Positions 8,532 through 18,815 are shown, counted from the stretch's first letter. The stretch is 64,000 nucleotides of DNA from Streptococcus parasanguinis (GCF_901875555.1 NZ_CABFMD010000011.1:124001-188000), one strand, 5' to 3'. Translations and numbers: made by a program. Notes: generated by a model not told the origin, from the sequence alone.

Positions 8532-8984
8532 ATGAAATTTTACTCTTATGACTATGTATTGAGTCAGATCAGCCAGCAAAATTGGGTGACTATCGGGATC
8601 TCGATTTTTCTGATTGTACTGACTGGTTTTTTTGCGGTGAAAGCCTATCGGGAGAAACACGATAGCAAATTCCGCGAATTATCTATTATCTCCATTTTAA
8701 CTCTGGTTGCGGTTGTCTTAATCGGGATCAGCAATTTCCAAATTAGTAAAAGTAATAATGACCAATTCCAACGCTCACTGCATTTTATTGAAGTGATTTC
8801 AAAAGAATTGGATGTTAAAAAAGAAACCGTCTATGTTAATACTTCTGCAGCTACAGATGGAGCAATTCTAAAAGTTGGGAAAGATTACTATCGGGCGATC
8901 GCTGGATCGGATCCAGATAGCTACTTATTAGAAAAGATAAATCTGTATAAGACAGATGTAGAACTCGTGGAGGTCAGCAAATGA
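8532..8984 (+). CDS. DUF3290 membrane protein
   Basis: This 150-residue protein has two N-terminal hydrophobic helices (about residues 18-36 and 50-70) and a soluble remainder. I start at the ATG at 8532 (MKFYSYDY) because a GAAAGGG lies at the right distance and the upstream ten codons look untranslated. It resembles the streptococcal DUF3290 family, which has no established biochemical role. Its stop overlaps the start of the DUF421 gene by 4 bp (ATGA), so the two are translationally coupled and probably form one membrane unit. Confidence 0.8.
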   Translation: MKFYSYDYVLSQISQQNWVTIGISIFLIVLTGFFAVKAYREKHDSKFRELSIISILTLVAVVLIGISNFQISKSNNDQFQRSLHFIEVISKELDVKKETVYVNTSAATDGAILKVGKDYYRAIAGSDPDSYLLEKINLYKTDVELVEVSK

Positions 8985-9613
8985 CATATAATTTTATTGA
9001 AATTTTTATCAAATTAGCGCTAGGTCTGATTTCATTGGTGTTTGTTATCAATGTAACCGGTAAGGGAAATCTTGCTCCCAATTCTGCCACAGATCAAATT
9101 CAAAACTATGTTCTTGGTGGGATTATTGGGGGTGTCATCTATAATAGTTCGATTACGATTCTCCAATATGTGGTCATTCTCTTGATGTGGACCATTTTAA
9201 TTCTACTTTTGAAATGGCTCAATACCAACGTTCGTTTTATGAAACATTTGATCGATGGAAAACCAACGGTCATCATTAAAAATGGAAAGCTTGATCCAGA
9301 AGCTTGTCGTTCCAAAGGACTTTCTGCTTCGGATGTTGCCTTGAAATTACGTGGACAAGGTATTTTTCAATTAAAAGATGTGAGGCGTGCTGTGATTGAA
9401 CAAAATGGTCAATTGATCGTTGTCCGTGCGGGGGATGAAAATCCTAAATACCCGATCATTACTGATGGCGTGGTTCAGCTTGAAATTTTGGAAACAATTG
9501 GGAAAAGTGAAGAGTGGTTGCTAGCTGAATTGAAAAAAGAAGGCTATGACAACGTTTTGGATATTTTCATTGCTGAGTATGACAAAGGAACGATCAACGT
9601 TGTGACCTATTAG
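8981..9613 (+). CDS. DUF421 (YetF-family) membrane protein
   Basis: This 210-residue protein has three hydrophobic helices in the first 80 residues, then a cytoplasmic alpha/beta domain with the family segment GKPTVIIKNGKLD and repeated strand-helix units. YetF-type proteins are conserved in Firmicutes; their role is unproven. The 4-bp overlap with the DUF3290 gene is the main clue to partnership. A short T-rich run after a weak inverted repeat follows the stop. Confidence 0.85.
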   Translation: MTYNFIEIFIKLALGLISLVFVINVTGKGNLAPNSATDQIQNYVLGGIIGGVIYNSSITILQYVVILLMWTILILLLKWLNTNVRFMKHLIDGKPTVIIKNGKLDPEACRSKGLSASDVALKLRGQGIFQLKDVRRAVIEQNGQLIVVRAGDENPKYPIITDGVVQLEILETIGKSEEWLLAELKKEGYDNVLDIFIAEYDKGTINVVTY

Positions 9614-9682
9614 TGAGGAGTCGAAAGACTCTTTTTCTATTGTGAAATGATAAAAAAATAATGTAAATTGCTCTTCCTTTTC

Positions 9683-9711
9683 TTGAGATACAGATCGAAA
9701 AATAGTAAAAT
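9683..9711 (+). promoter_or_regulatory. Promoter of pbp2B
   Basis: TTGAGA (9683-9688), 17-bp spacer and TAAAAT (9706-9711), 41 bp before the start codon. Confidence 0.65.
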
Positions 9712-9751
9712 GGAAGGTAAGTGTTACAGAGAATAGAAGGGCAAAAAGTTC

Positions 9752-11803
9752 ATGAAGAAAAAAATACGGAAGTTTGAAAATCATTCGATTACACGCAGAC
9801 TTTATCTGTTATTTAGTTTGATTTGTCTTCTTTTTTTGGTTCTGATTGCCCGGCTTGGCTACATGCAGATTACCCACCAAGCTTATTACACGGATAAATT
9901 AGCTAAGGCAACGAAAAAGACAGTCAAGCAAGGAAGTGTGCGAGGACAAATCTATGATGCCACTGGGAAACCCTTGGTAGAAAATATTGGAAAGCAAGTC
10001 TTGACCTTTACGCGGGATCGGAAAATGACGGCCCAAGAAATGAGAGAGACAGCTGGAAAACTCTTGCAGTATGTTGATGTAGAGAATCCCAAGGTGACTG
10101 AACGCCAGGAAGTGGACTATTATCTTGCCAATACCAAGGTATACAAAGAAGTGGTCGACCACCTGTCTGACAAAAAGAAATTTGATACTGATGGGAATCG
10201 TTTGCCGGAAGCCAAGATTTATCAAGCAGCCGTGGATAGTATTGACCCTTCAAAACTTGGCTATACAGACGATGAAAAAAAGACCATTTATCTTTACAGC
10301 CAGATGAATGCTGTGGAGAACTTTGCGACGGGGATTATTTCAACGCAGCCACTAGGGGCTGAACAAATCGCAACGATTGCTTCAGATAGTCAGAACCTTC
10401 CAGGTATTGCGATTACCACTAGCTGGGACCGTAAGGTTCTGGATACGCCCCTTGCTTCTATCATCGGAAGTGTCTCGACCGAGCAGGCTGGGCTTCCTGC
10501 CGAAGAGGTCGATCAGTATGTTAAAAAAGGCTATGCACTCAACGACCGTGTTGGAACCTCTTATCTCGAAAAGGAGTATGAGGATGTCCTTCAAGGAAAA
10601 CGAAGTGAAAAAGAAATTCTCCTAGATAAAAATGGCAACATGGAAAAGGTAGTCGACATCGCAAAAGGGGCCAAAGGGGAAAACCTCAAGCTCTCGATTG
10701 ACTTGGATTTCCAAAAAGGAGTGGAGGACATTCTTCGCTCTGCCTTTAGCTCTGAGTTACAAGCTGGAAATGCCACCTTCTCCGAAGGCGTCTACGCGGT
10801 TGCTTTAGAGCCTGATACGGGGAAAGTCCTTGCCATGGCTGGTATTAAACACCAAATCGGCAACCAAGATTTATCAGCAGATGCTTTGGGAACTGTGACC
10901 AATGTTTTTGTCCCAGGTTCTGTAGTCAAAGGAGCCACCTTGACTTCTGGTTGGGAAAATGGTGCCATTTCCGGCAATCAGGTGCTGACCGATCAGCCCA
11001 TTGTTTTTGCAGGATCTGCTCCTATTAATTCTTGGTTCACTCAATACGGTAGCCGTTCCATCAATGCGGTGGAAGCTTTGGAATATTCTTCCAATACCTA
11101 TATGGTCCAAATTGCCCTCAAGATGATGGGACAACCTTATCGTCCCAATATGACCTTACAAGTTGATCAGGTCGATCCGGCCATGAAAAAATTGCGTTCA
11201 ACCTTTGCCGAGTATGGTCTTGGAACGTCAACGGGGATTGACCTTCCCAATGAATCGACAGGCTTTATTCCGAAAGAGTACACAGTTGGTAATTATTTGA
11301 CCAATGCCTTTGGTCAGTTTGACAACTATACACCAATGCAATTGGCCCAATATGCGGCAACGGTTGCCAATGATGGCAAGCGGGTTCGTCCTCATGTCGT
11401 CGAAGGTATCTATGACAATAATGCAGAAGGTGGACTTGGTCAGTTGAAAAAGACGATCGAACCCAAAGAACTCAATCAGGTACATATTTCGGCTGAAGAT
11501 ATGGCTTTGATCAAGCAAGGATTCTACCAAGTGGCCAATGGGACGAGTGGGTTAACGACAGGGAAAACCGTTGGTCGTGGGGCCAATGTTTCCATCAGTG
11601 CTAAAACTGGTACAGCCGAAACCTCTGTAGACGGTGGCAAGCAAGCTATCAATACCAATGTGGTGGCTTACGCCCCTTCAAACAACCCCAAGATTGCGGT
11701 CGCAGTGGTCTTTCCGCATAATACCAATCTCCAAGCGACGGTCAGCCATTCGATTACGCGCGATATTATTAACCTATACAACCAGAAGCACCCCATGAAT
11801 TAG
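9752..11803 (+). CDS. pbp2B: Penicillin-binding protein 2B (class B transpeptidase)
   Basis: This 683-residue peptidoglycan transpeptidase of peripheral (elongation) wall synthesis has a short cytoplasmic tail, one membrane helix (about 17-38) and a PBP-dimer domain, then the penicillin-binding domain. The catalytic motifs are SVVK (Ser390), SSN (446-448) and KTG (618-620). The residue after SSN is Thr449, equivalent to pneumococcal Thr446; change of that Thr to Ala is a known low-affinity mutation, so this position is of the susceptible type. The order pbp2B-recR-ddl-murF is the standard streptococcal one. recR begins 10 bp after the stop. Confidence 0.96.
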   Translation: MKKKIRKFENHSITRRLYLLFSLICLLFLVLIARLGYMQITHQAYYTDKLAKATKKTVKQGSVRGQIYDATGKPLVENIGKQVLTFTRDRKMTAQEMRETAGKLLQYVDVENPKVTERQEVDYYLANTKVYKEVVDHLSDKKKFDTDGNRLPEAKIYQAAVDSIDPSKLGYTDDEKKTIYLYSQMNAVENFATGIISTQPLGAEQIATIASDSQNLPGIAITTSWDRKVLDTPLASIIGSVSTEQAGLPAEEVDQYVKKGYALNDRVGTSYLEKEYEDVLQGKRSEKEILLDKNGNMEKVVDIAKGAKGENLKLSIDLDFQKGVEDILRSAFSSELQAGNATFSEGVYAVALEPDTGKVLAMAGIKHQIGNQDLSADALGTVTNVFVPGSVVKGATLTSGWENGAISGNQVLTDQPIVFAGSAPINSWFTQYGSRSINAVEALEYSSNTYMVQIALKMMGQPYRPNMTLQVDQVDPAMKKLRSTFAEYGLGTSTGIDLPNESTGFIPKEYTVGNYLTNAFGQFDNYTPMQLAQYAATVANDGKRVRPHVVEGIYDNNAEGGLGQLKKTIEPKELNQVHISAEDMALIKQGFYQVANGTSGLTTGKTVGRGANVSISAKTGTAETSVDGGKQAINTNVVAYAPSNNPKIAVAVVFPHNTNLQATVSHSITRDIINLYNQKHPMN

Positions 11804-11813
11804 AAAGGAAACT

Positions 11814-12410
11814 ATGCTCTATCCAGCACCTATTGCAAAATTAATTGACAGTTATTCGAAGTTGCCGGGAATTGGGATCAAAACAGCGACCCGTCTCGCT
11901 TTTTACACCATTGGCATGTCGGATGATGATGTCAATGAATTTGCCAAGAACTTACTCAATGCCAAGCGTGAGTTGGGCTATTGTAGTATTTGTGGCAATT
12001 TGACCGATGAAGAGACTTGCGAGATTTGCCGAGACGAAACGCGAGATCCATCCATTCTTCTTGTTGTAGAAGATAGCCGGGATGTCTCTGCTATGGAAAA
12101 TATCCAAGAATACCACGGCCGCTATCATGTCTTGCACGGCTTGATCTCACCCATGAATGGTGTGGGACCCGATGATATCAACCTCAAGAGTTTGCTCAGT
12201 CGCTTGATGGATGGAACGGTTACGGAGGTGATTGTTGCGACCAATGCGACGGCAGACGGGGAAGCAACATCCATGTATATCTCACGTGTCCTCAAACCTG
12301 CAGGGATCAAGGTGACTCGTTTAGCGCGGGGACTAGCAGTTGGAGCCGATATCGAGTATGCGGACGAAGTGACCCTACTTCGTGCGATAGAAAATCGGAC
12401 AGAATTATAA
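11814..12410 (+). CDS. recR: Recombination protein RecR
   Basis: This 198-residue protein is the DNA-clamp partner of RecO/RecF and loads RecA at gaps. An N-terminal helix-hairpin-helix ([14 protein letters not shown]), a four-Cys zinc motif ([16 protein letters not shown]) near residue 57 and a TOPRIM domain ([12 protein letters not shown]) are all visible. The length is typical. The 10-bp gap to pbp2B indicates one transcript. Confidence 0.96.
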   Translation: MLYPAPIAKLIDSYSKLPGIGIKTATRLAFYTIGMSDDDVNEFAKNLLNAKRELGYCSICGNLTDEETCEICRDETRDPSILLVVEDSRDVSAMENIQEYHGRYHVLHGLISPMNGVGPDDINLKSLLSRLMDGTVTEVIVATNATADGEATSMYISRVLKPAGIKVTRLARGLAVGADIEYADEVTLLRAIENRTEL

Positions 12411-12414
12411 GGGT

Positions 12415-12432
12415 CGTCCTTTCACAAGGACG
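12415..12432 (+). other. Hairpin between recR and ddl
   Basis: CGTCCTT pairs with AAGGACG across TCAC. There is no T-run, so it is a weak terminator or an RNA stabiliser. Confidence 0.5.
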
Positions 12433-12442
12433 GTCATTGTGG

Positions 12443-12448
12443 TATACT
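12443..12448 (+). promoter_or_regulatory. -10 element of ddl
   Basis: Extended -10 TGG-TATACT, 38 bp before the ATG, so ddl probably has its own promoter as well as read-through from recR. Confidence 0.6.
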
Positions 12449-12486
12449 ATCAAGTAAGAAATCAAGGGAACAATTAGGGAGAAACT

Positions 12487-13533
12487 ATGAGTAAACAAGA
12501 CTTAATCCTATTGTATGGTGGACGCAGTGCAGAGCGTAAAGTATCTGTTCTTTCAGCAGAAAGCGTGATGCGCGCGATTGATTACCAAGCATTTTCAGTT
12601 CAAACCTACTTTATTACGCAATCAGGAGATTTCATCCAGACGCAAGCTTTTGAAGAGAAGCCAGCGGATGATGAGAAATTGATGACCAATGAGACGATCG
12701 ATTGGTCTAAAAAAGTGGCACCATCAGCGATTTATAAGGAAGGGGCGGTTGTTTTTCCGGTTCTTCACGGACCGATGGGGGAAGATGGTTCCATTCAAGG
12801 ATTTTTAGAAGTCTTGAAAATGCCTTATGTTGGCTGTGGGATTCTAGCCTCTAGTGTAGCGATGGACAAGATCACCACCAAACGGGTCTTGGAATCTGCA
12901 GGGATTCCGCAAGTTCCTTATGTAGCTGTGGTAGAAGGCGATGACCTAGATGAAAAAATTGCTACAATTGAAGCGACTCTCTCTTATCCCGTCTTCACCA
13001 AACCATCCAATATGGGTTCTAGCGTCGGCATTTCAAAAGCTGAAAACCAAACAGAGCTTCGGGCTGCTCTCGAGTTAGCCTTCAAATACGATAGCCGGAT
13101 TTTGGTTGAGCAAGGGGTCAATGCGCGTGAAATCGAAGTTGGTCTTCTTGGAAACTATGATGTGAAAAGTACCTTGCCTGGTGAAGTTGTCAAAGATGTG
13201 GCCTTCTATGATTATGAAGCCAAATACATTGACAATAAAATTACCATGGCTATTCCAGCTCAATTGGACCCTGAGGTTGTGAAAATAATGCGAACCAACG
13301 CAGAAAAAGCCTTTCGTGCGATCGGTGGTTTGGGCTTAGCTCGTTGTGATTTCTTCTATACGGATAAAGGAGAGATCTTCTTAAATGAGCTCAATACCAT
13401 GCCAGGCTTTACCCAATGGTCTATGTATCCCTTACTTTGGGACAATATGGGACTCAACTATACAGATTTGATCACCAAGTTAGTAGAGCTTGGAAAAGGA
13501 GTCTTCCAAAAACACGAAGCGCATTTGTTGTAA
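12487..13533 (+). CDS. ddl: D-alanine--D-alanine ligase
   Basis: This 348-residue ATP-grasp enzyme makes the D-Ala-D-Ala dipeptide that MurF (next gene) adds to the muropeptide. Visible are the N-terminal [16 protein letters not shown], the HGPMGEDG substrate loop, [12 protein letters not shown], and the metal-binding [12 protein letters not shown] near the C-terminus. The LNTMPG context and Tyr in the KY segment fit a D-Ala rather than D-Lac ligase, though this is an inference. A good GGGAGAAAC Shine-Dalgarno precedes the start. Confidence 0.96.
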   Translation: MSKQDLILLYGGRSAERKVSVLSAESVMRAIDYQAFSVQTYFITQSGDFIQTQAFEEKPADDEKLMTNETIDWSKKVAPSAIYKEGAVVFPVLHGPMGEDGSIQGFLEVLKMPYVGCGILASSVAMDKITTKRVLESAGIPQVPYVAVVEGDDLDEKIATIEATLSYPVFTKPSNMGSSVGISKAENQTELRAALELAFKYDSRILVEQGVNAREIEVGLLGNYDVKSTLPGEVVKDVAFYDYEAKYIDNKITMAIPAQLDPEVVKIMRTNAEKAFRAIGGLGLARCDFFYTDKGEIFLNELNTMPGFTQWSMYPLLWDNMGLNYTDLITKLVELGKGVFQKHEAHLL

Positions 13534-13540
13534 AAATAGG

Positions 13541-13720
13541 GAGAGTGGGACAGAAATCGGTCATTCGTAGAATTCGATTTCGTCGTCCCACCTCCGCACA
13601 GTTGAGTAGGACTGTAAAGCTGATGAAATCAGCCTAGTAGAGCCCACTCAACCACTGCGTCTTGCTCGACAATCCAAAAACAATCAAGAGGCTAGGACTT
13701 CTGTCCCAGCCACTTTTTTT
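13541..13720 (+). repeat. Dispersed 180-bp terminator element, copy 1
   Basis: It starts 7 bp after the ddl stop. The GAGAGTGGGACAGAAAT end is first; the other end is GTCCCAGCCACTTTTTTT. It shares the three-hairpin layout of copies 2-5. This is the most divergent copy: one T is missing before GAATTC, and the terminal CCTC is changed to CCAC. Confidence 0.9.
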
Positions 13721-13736
13721 GTGGTCTAGAATATGG

Positions 13737-13785
13737 TATAATGAGAAGAATTTGATAGGAGCGTCCCCGTTATTGTGGGCGCAAT
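13737..13785 (+). promoter_or_regulatory. murF promoter and leader hairpin
   Basis: An extended -10 TGG-TATAAT (13737-13742) is followed by a small hairpin, GCGTCCC...GGGCGC (about 13761-13785), in the leader before the Shine-Dalgarno. Confidence 0.6.
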
Positions 13786-13805
13786 GAAAGATTGAGGAGT
13801 CGGAT

Positions 13806-15173
13806 ATGAATCTCACCTTACATGAAGTTGCTCATCTTGTACATGCAAAAAATGATATCAGCCAATTTGAAGATGTGGCCCTCGTCAAGCCTGAATTTGA
13901 CAGCCGGTTGATTGGGCCTGGAGACCTTTTTGTTCCGTTAAAGGGAGCGCGTGATGGCCATGATTTCATCGAGACAGCTTTTGAAAATGGCGCTGTCGCT
14001 ACCTTTTCAGAAAAAGTGATTGAAGGGCATCCGTATATTTTAGTGGAAAATGTGTTAACTGCTTTTCAAGCATTGGCTGCAGCCTATCTTCAAAAAACGA
14101 AAGTAGATGTGTATGCAGTGACGGGATCTAACGGGAAAACAACCACAAAAGATATGCTGGCCCAGCTCTTGTCCACCACCTACCTAACCTATAAAACACA
14201 GGGAAACTATAATAATGAAATTGGTCTGCCTTATACGGTACTGCATATGCCAGAAGGGACGGATAAACTCGTCCTTGAAATGGGACAAGACCATCTAGGA
14301 GATATCCATCTTCTCTCAGAAATTGCCCATCCAAAAGCAGCAATTGTCACCCTCATTGGGGAAGCCCATTTGGAATTCTTCAAAGATCGAAGCGAGATCG
14401 CAAAAGGAAAACTCCAAATTGCGGATGGCATGCCAGAAGGTGGCCTTCTGGTGGTTCCAGCGGATCCGATCGTAAATGCCTACCTCCCTAAAAAGCAAAA
14501 AGTGGTCCGCTTTGGTCCAGATGAGGAGATTTTCCTTACCGAATTGGTAGAGCGAAAGGATAGCTTGACTTTCCGAACGAATTTCCTAAAAGAAGCTATT
14601 GATCTTCCTGTCACTGGAAAATACAATGCAACCAATGCCATGATTGCAGCTTATGTTGCCTTGCAAGAAGGAGTGAGCGAAGCGGCGATTCGGGATAGTT
14701 TTGCGACCTTGCAATTGACCCGCAATCGAACAGAGTGGAAGAAGGCCAGTAATGGAGCAGATATCTTATCCGATGTCTACAATGCCAACCCGACAGCCAT
14801 GCGCTTGATTTTAGAGACCTTCTCGACTATTCCAGCCAATCCAAATGGCCGGAAGCTGGCAGTTCTGGCCGATATGAAAGAACTAGGGGAGCAATCGATT
14901 GATCTCCACAACCAAATGATTCTTAGCCTCTCACCAGATGTCTTGGATACCGTTATTTTCTATGGACAAGACATTGCAGGATTGGCCCAGTTAGCGAGTC
15001 AGATGTTCCCACTCGGACATGTCTATTATTTCAAGAAGACCGCTGAGGAAGATCAGTTTGAGGACATGGTCAAACAAGTCAAGGAAACCTTAAAAGAGCA
15101 GGACCAAATCCTCATCAAGGGAAGCAATTCGATGCATTTAGCCAAATTGGTAGAGGAGTTGGAGAAAGCCTAG
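13806..15173 (+). CDS. murF: UDP-N-acetylmuramoyl-tripeptide--D-alanyl-D-alanine ligase
   Basis: This 455-residue Mur ligase attaches D-Ala-D-Ala to UDP-MurNAc-tripeptide, the last cytoplasmic precursor step. The ATP-binding loop TGSNGKTTTKDM lies near residue 105, with EMGQDHLGDI and the C-terminal MurD-like domain (VYNANPTAMR) following. It directly uses the product of ddl upstream but is separated from it by repeat copy 1 and has its own extended -10 promoter. Confidence 0.96.
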   Translation: MNLTLHEVAHLVHAKNDISQFEDVALVKPEFDSRLIGPGDLFVPLKGARDGHDFIETAFENGAVATFSEKVIEGHPYILVENVLTAFQALAAAYLQKTKVDVYAVTGSNGKTTTKDMLAQLLSTTYLTYKTQGNYNNEIGLPYTVLHMPEGTDKLVLEMGQDHLGDIHLLSEIAHPKAAIVTLIGEAHLEFFKDRSEIAKGKLQIADGMPEGGLLVVPADPIVNAYLPKKQKVVRFGPDEEIFLTELVERKDSLTFRTNFLKEAIDLPVTGKYNATNAMIAAYVALQEGVSEAAIRDSFATLQLTRNRTEWKKASNGADILSDVYNANPTAMRLILETFSTIPANPNGRKLAVLADMKELGEQSIDLHNQMILSLSPDVLDTVIFYGQDIAGLAQLASQMFPLGHVYYFKKTAEEDQFEDMVKQVKETLKEQDQILIKGSNSMHLAKLVEELEKA

Positions 15174-15230
15174 CAAAAAGTGAAGGAAGTTTTCCGAAGA
15201 GAGACGTATATAAACTAAAGGAATAGAAAG

Positions 15231-15926
15231 ATGACACTTTGGGATTTATTGTTTACCAACCAAAAATCAGCCCCGCCTGAGTTCGGACTCTGGTACGTTT
15301 TCATGCCAGTTTCTTTGATCGTCATTGGCTACTTTTCAGTCAAATATGCCCAGTCGAAAAGTTACCAACGCTTTTGGTATTGGGCGCAATTGATTCAAGT
15401 CTTGAGTATCAATACTTGGTATATGTGGGCGCACATGCCGTTGTCCGATAGCCTTCCTTTTTACCATTGTCGCTTGGCCATGCTAGTGATCCTTTTTGCA
15501 CCGAAGCGAACAGTGGTAAAACAGTATTTCGCCCTTCTTGGGGTGTTTGGGTCAATCGCTGCTCTGCTTTATCCAGTATTTGATCCTTTCCCATTCCCAC
15601 ATATTACGGCACTGAACTTAATCTTTAGCCACTGGGCTCTTTTTGCCAATTGTTTGCTCTATTTGCAAAGGGATTACCAACCCATGCGTGTTACAAGTTG
15701 GTCCATCTGCAGGATTACTTTTGGTTTGAATGCTTTGATTTTTCTAATCAATAGCTTGACGAATGGAGATTATGGTTTTCTTCGCCATCCGCCTTTGATT
15801 GGAGATCAAGGCCCACTCCTCAATTACGTGATAGTTAGTAGCGTGATGTCAGTGGCGATTGTTTTGGTTCATGTTTTATGGAAATCTAGATTTGTAGAAG
15901 AAAACGAATTGTCTCGCCTGAATTAA
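15231..15926 (+). CDS. YwaF-like (TIGR02206) integral membrane protein, first of a tandem pair
   Basis: This 231-residue protein has six or seven hydrophobic helices. The signature PFYHCRLAM lies in a loop near residue 80, with FDPFPFPHIT and GDYGFLRHPP further on. The same signatures recur in the next gene, so the two are tandem duplicates. The biochemical role of this family is not established. Confidence 0.8.
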   Translation: MTLWDLLFTNQKSAPPEFGLWYVFMPVSLIVIGYFSVKYAQSKSYQRFWYWAQLIQVLSINTWYMWAHMPLSDSLPFYHCRLAMLVILFAPKRTVVKQYFALLGVFGSIAALLYPVFDPFPFPHITALNLIFSHWALFANCLLYLQRDYQPMRVTSWSICRITFGLNALIFLINSLTNGDYGFLRHPPLIGDQGPLLNYVIVSSVMSVAIVLVHVLWKSRFVEENELSRLN

Positions 15927-15935
15927 GGAGGTTAT

Positions 15936-16616
15936 ATGCATCATTTTTTCACTACGGAAGCAACAGCACCACCAGCTATTTCAGTACTTTGGTATAGTAT
16001 CATGGTTTTGTTCGTTGTGACAGCGATTTTGGTGTCACTGCGTTTTTATCGAAGCGACCAATTTAAGAAATGGTTTCAATACTTACAGGCTTTTCAGTTG
16101 ATCAGCTTGTATCTGTGGTATTTTTTCTATCAGATTCCTTGGTCCAATAGCCTGCCTTTCTATCATTGTCGCTTGGCCATGTTTGCGGTCTTGCTCTTGC
16201 CAGACCGTTGGAAGAGCAAACAGTATTTTGCCTTGATGGGAGTGAGTGGCGCGATCTTTGCCTTGGGTTATCCAGTCTTTGATCCCTATACCTTCCCTCA
16301 TATTACGAGCTTTTCCTTTTTACTTGGGCATTACTGTCTCTTGATCAATTCTTTGGTTTATCTCTTACGGTGGTATGATCGAAATCTCTTAAAAAAAAGT
16401 CAGATTGTTCTCTACACCTTTGTTTTGGATTTGTTTCTGGTTGGGGTCAATCAACTAACGGGAGGAAACTATGGCTTGATGGCTCGCCCACCGATTATGA
16501 GAGGGGATAAGGTGTGGCTCAATTATCTCGTTGTTTCGAGTATATTGGCCTTGGCCTTGGTCCTCTTTAATCAGATCTTCCAAAGAAGAAGTGAGCGGGT
16601 GAAAGTGACCAAATAA
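15936..16616 (+). CDS. YwaF-like (TIGR02206) integral membrane protein, second of a tandem pair
   Basis: This 226-residue protein starts 9 bp after its paralogue behind AAGGAGG. It repeats PFYHCRLAM, FDPYTFPHIT and GNYGLMARPP at matching positions and has the same helix pattern, but the overall sequence has diverged. Conservation of the Cys-containing loop in both copies suggests functional importance. The role is unknown. Confidence 0.8.
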   Translation: MHHFFTTEATAPPAISVLWYSIMVLFVVTAILVSLRFYRSDQFKKWFQYLQAFQLISLYLWYFFYQIPWSNSLPFYHCRLAMFAVLLLPDRWKSKQYFALMGVSGAIFALGYPVFDPYTFPHITSFSFLLGHYCLLINSLVYLLRWYDRNLLKKSQIVLYTFVLDLFLVGVNQLTGGNYGLMARPPIMRGDKVWLNYLVVSSILALALVLFNQIFQRRSERVKVTK

Positions 16617-16671
16617 GAGTGGAAAGGTTGGGATAGTAAGTTCTCAACCTTTGTTCGTTAAAGGAGAAAAC

Positions 16672-18597
16672 ATGAAGCGATTTTTACTGATGATCAGTCT
16701 CTTTTTAGGATTTGTTGGCTCCATAGTAGTAGCCAAAGCAGATGAGCAGGTTCGCTATTCGATTGAATCCTATGTGGGACACCTTCAATTGCAGGAAGAT
16801 AGCCAAGCTATTTTTACACAGGAAATTACCTATCAGTTTCAGACGGGTTACAATGGCCAGTATGTGACCTTAGGAAGTGCAGACCCGCTGCCAAAAGGGT
16901 TTAAGATTCATCGAAATCCTCAGGTGGAAGCCTATGTGGACGGGGAGAAGCGTGAGATTCGTGTAGAGGAAACGGATCTCAAAGACGGCCGGCAATTAAA
17001 AATATACAATTCCAGAATTGTAGGAGGAAAGGTTCAGATCAAAGTAATCTGGAAGATAGACCATCTCTTGAATTTGTACAATGATATTGCAGAACTAAAT
17101 TGGTTTCCCATTTCAGATGGAGATGAAAAAGTTGCGAAATTAGATTTTTATGTGGATGGTTTGGATGCCAAGCAGGGAGACTTGTATGCTCATACCGGTT
17201 ATTTCAATCCGCCAGTTCAGGTCGAACGGACTGCAACTGGTTATCATATTTGGACAAAGGACTTTCCTAAGAATGGAAAGCTTGAACTGCATGCTTATTG
17301 GCCAATGACGGATTCCCTTCGTCAGTCTCAATCGCGTTCGATTCAAAAAGAAAATAGAAAAGACACATTCCTAAAAAAAGAAACATCCATACAACAAAAA
17401 ACAGTCATCTACAAGACATTGTTTCTCAAAGTCGTTCCAATTGTATCGCTTCTTTTATTTGTTCTAGCTTTCATTCCATGGATCCGCTATATGATCAGTA
17501 CCAGAACTCGTCGGATTGCAAAAGGAGTACGGTTATACGAACCCCCACAGAATTTGCCACCCTTTGTCCTAGCTAAGGCCTTGTATCAACTTGATTTTGA
17601 ACAGATGGTGATGTCTAGAGAGAAAGGGCAACTAAAATTTAATCATCTCATTCAAGCAACCATATTGGATCTTATTGATCGAGGAAATCTTCGTTTGACG
17701 AGAGATGAAAATGGGGAAACCTTAACTTGTCTCCATTATGAAGGTTTGGCTGATTTTGAATTAAAGTTTATCGAAATGATCTTTAATCAAAAAACTGAAA
17801 TCAGGATCAGCGAGGTATTCTCAAAGTATAAAATTAATCAAGCGGCCCTAAAAAAAGATTTCCGAGCTGCTAAAACAGACACACAACGAGACCGTATTCG
17901 AAAGGTCGGAAGTGATGTTCGATCCCTTTTAAAAAAGGATGCCCAGCAATTGTCAAAAGGTGTCGACAAGGAGATTGCGAAATTAGGATTGCCCTCTTAT
18001 TTTAGAGACTTAACTGAGAAAGAAGAAGCCCTTTCAAAAACAGGCTGTGCCTTACACTTTTGGGTCTTACTGATCTTATTTGTGAGCATGTGTTTCTTAT
18101 CTTTTGGATTTGGTTCACATCTATCTTCCTTCTATTTTTGGATGATTGTATTGTTGATCGTCTTCTTCATTCCGTTTTATATTGTTGTAAAACTTCGTGA
18201 AGATCATCTACAATCTTTAGAAAACTTGGATGCACAATTTAAATGGATGGCCTTTCGAAATATGATCGAAAGTATTCCAAATTTCAACCAAGCAGAGCTT
18301 GAGAGTATTGTCCTATGGAATCGGATCTTAGTCTATGCGACCCTGTATGGTCAAGCTAAAAAAGTGAGCCAGGTACTCCAAAATCACCGAATTGCTACAC
18401 CATATGAAGACTGGGACACTGTTCTTTGGCTAACGACCTCTTCAAATTCCTTCCTAGATGGCTCGACCTTAATGAGTTATGCGGCTGATTCCTATAGTGT
18501 TTCAAGCTTTTCTGTTAACTCCTCAGATGGGAGTGGTGGTTTTGACGGCGGTGGATTCTCTGACGGCGGTGGTGGCGGAGGATTCGGGGCTTTCTGA
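16672..18597 (+). CDS. DUF2207 membrane protein with Gly-rich tail
   Basis: This 641-residue protein has an N-terminal signal peptide (MKRFLLMISLFLGFVGSIVVAKA), an extracytoplasmic beta-rich DUF2207 domain to about 210, a membrane helix near 255-275, a cytoplasmic region, two further helices near 465-510, and a C-terminal tail of Ser/Gly ending in SDGGGGGGFGAF. This tail is typical of the family. The start at 16672 is fixed by AAAGGAG; an upstream in-frame codon would run through it. Family function is unknown, though it is widespread in Firmicutes. Confidence 0.82.
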   Translation: MKRFLLMISLFLGFVGSIVVAKADEQVRYSIESYVGHLQLQEDSQAIFTQEITYQFQTGYNGQYVTLGSADPLPKGFKIHRNPQVEAYVDGEKREIRVEETDLKDGRQLKIYNSRIVGGKVQIKVIWKIDHLLNLYNDIAELNWFPISDGDEKVAKLDFYVDGLDAKQGDLYAHTGYFNPPVQVERTATGYHIWTKDFPKNGKLELHAYWPMTDSLRQSQSRSIQKENRKDTFLKKETSIQQKTVIYKTLFLKVVPIVSLLLFVLAFIPWIRYMISTRTRRIAKGVRLYEPPQNLPPFVLAKALYQLDFEQMVMSREKGQLKFNHLIQATILDLIDRGNLRLTRDENGETLTCLHYEGLADFELKFIEMIFNQKTEIRISEVFSKYKINQAALKKDFRAAKTDTQRDRIRKVGSDVRSLLKKDAQQLSKGVDKEIAKLGLPSYFRDLTEKEEALSKTGCALHFWVLLILFVSMCFLSFGFGSHLSSFYFWMIVLLIVFFIPFYIVVKLREDHLQSLENLDAQFKWMAFRNMIESIPNFNQAELESIVLWNRILVYATLYGQAKKVSQVLQNHRIATPYEDWDTVLWLTTSSNSFLDGSTLMSYAADSYSVSSFSVNSSDGSGGFDGGGFSDGGGGGGFGAF

Positions 18598-18610
18598 TAG
18601 CCGTGGTAAG

Positions 18611-18793
18611 AGGAGGCTGGGACAGAAGTCTTAGCCTCTCAATTGTTTTTGGATTGTCGATCAAGACGCAGTGGTTGAGTGGGCTCTACTACGCTGATTT
18701 CATCAGCTTTTACAACCCTACTCAACTGTGCGGAGGTGGGACGACGAAATCGAATTCTAACGAATGACCGATTTCTGTCCCACTCTCTTTTTT
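18611..18793 (-). repeat. Dispersed 180-bp terminator element, copy 2 (inverted)
   Basis: It starts about 13 bp after the DUF2207 stop, with the GAGGCTGGGAC end nearest the gene, and ends GTCCCACTCTCTTTTTT. Its internal hairpins match copies 1 and 3-5. Confidence 0.92.
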
Positions 18794-18815
18794 GTTTCCC
18801 CGAAAAGATCCATCA

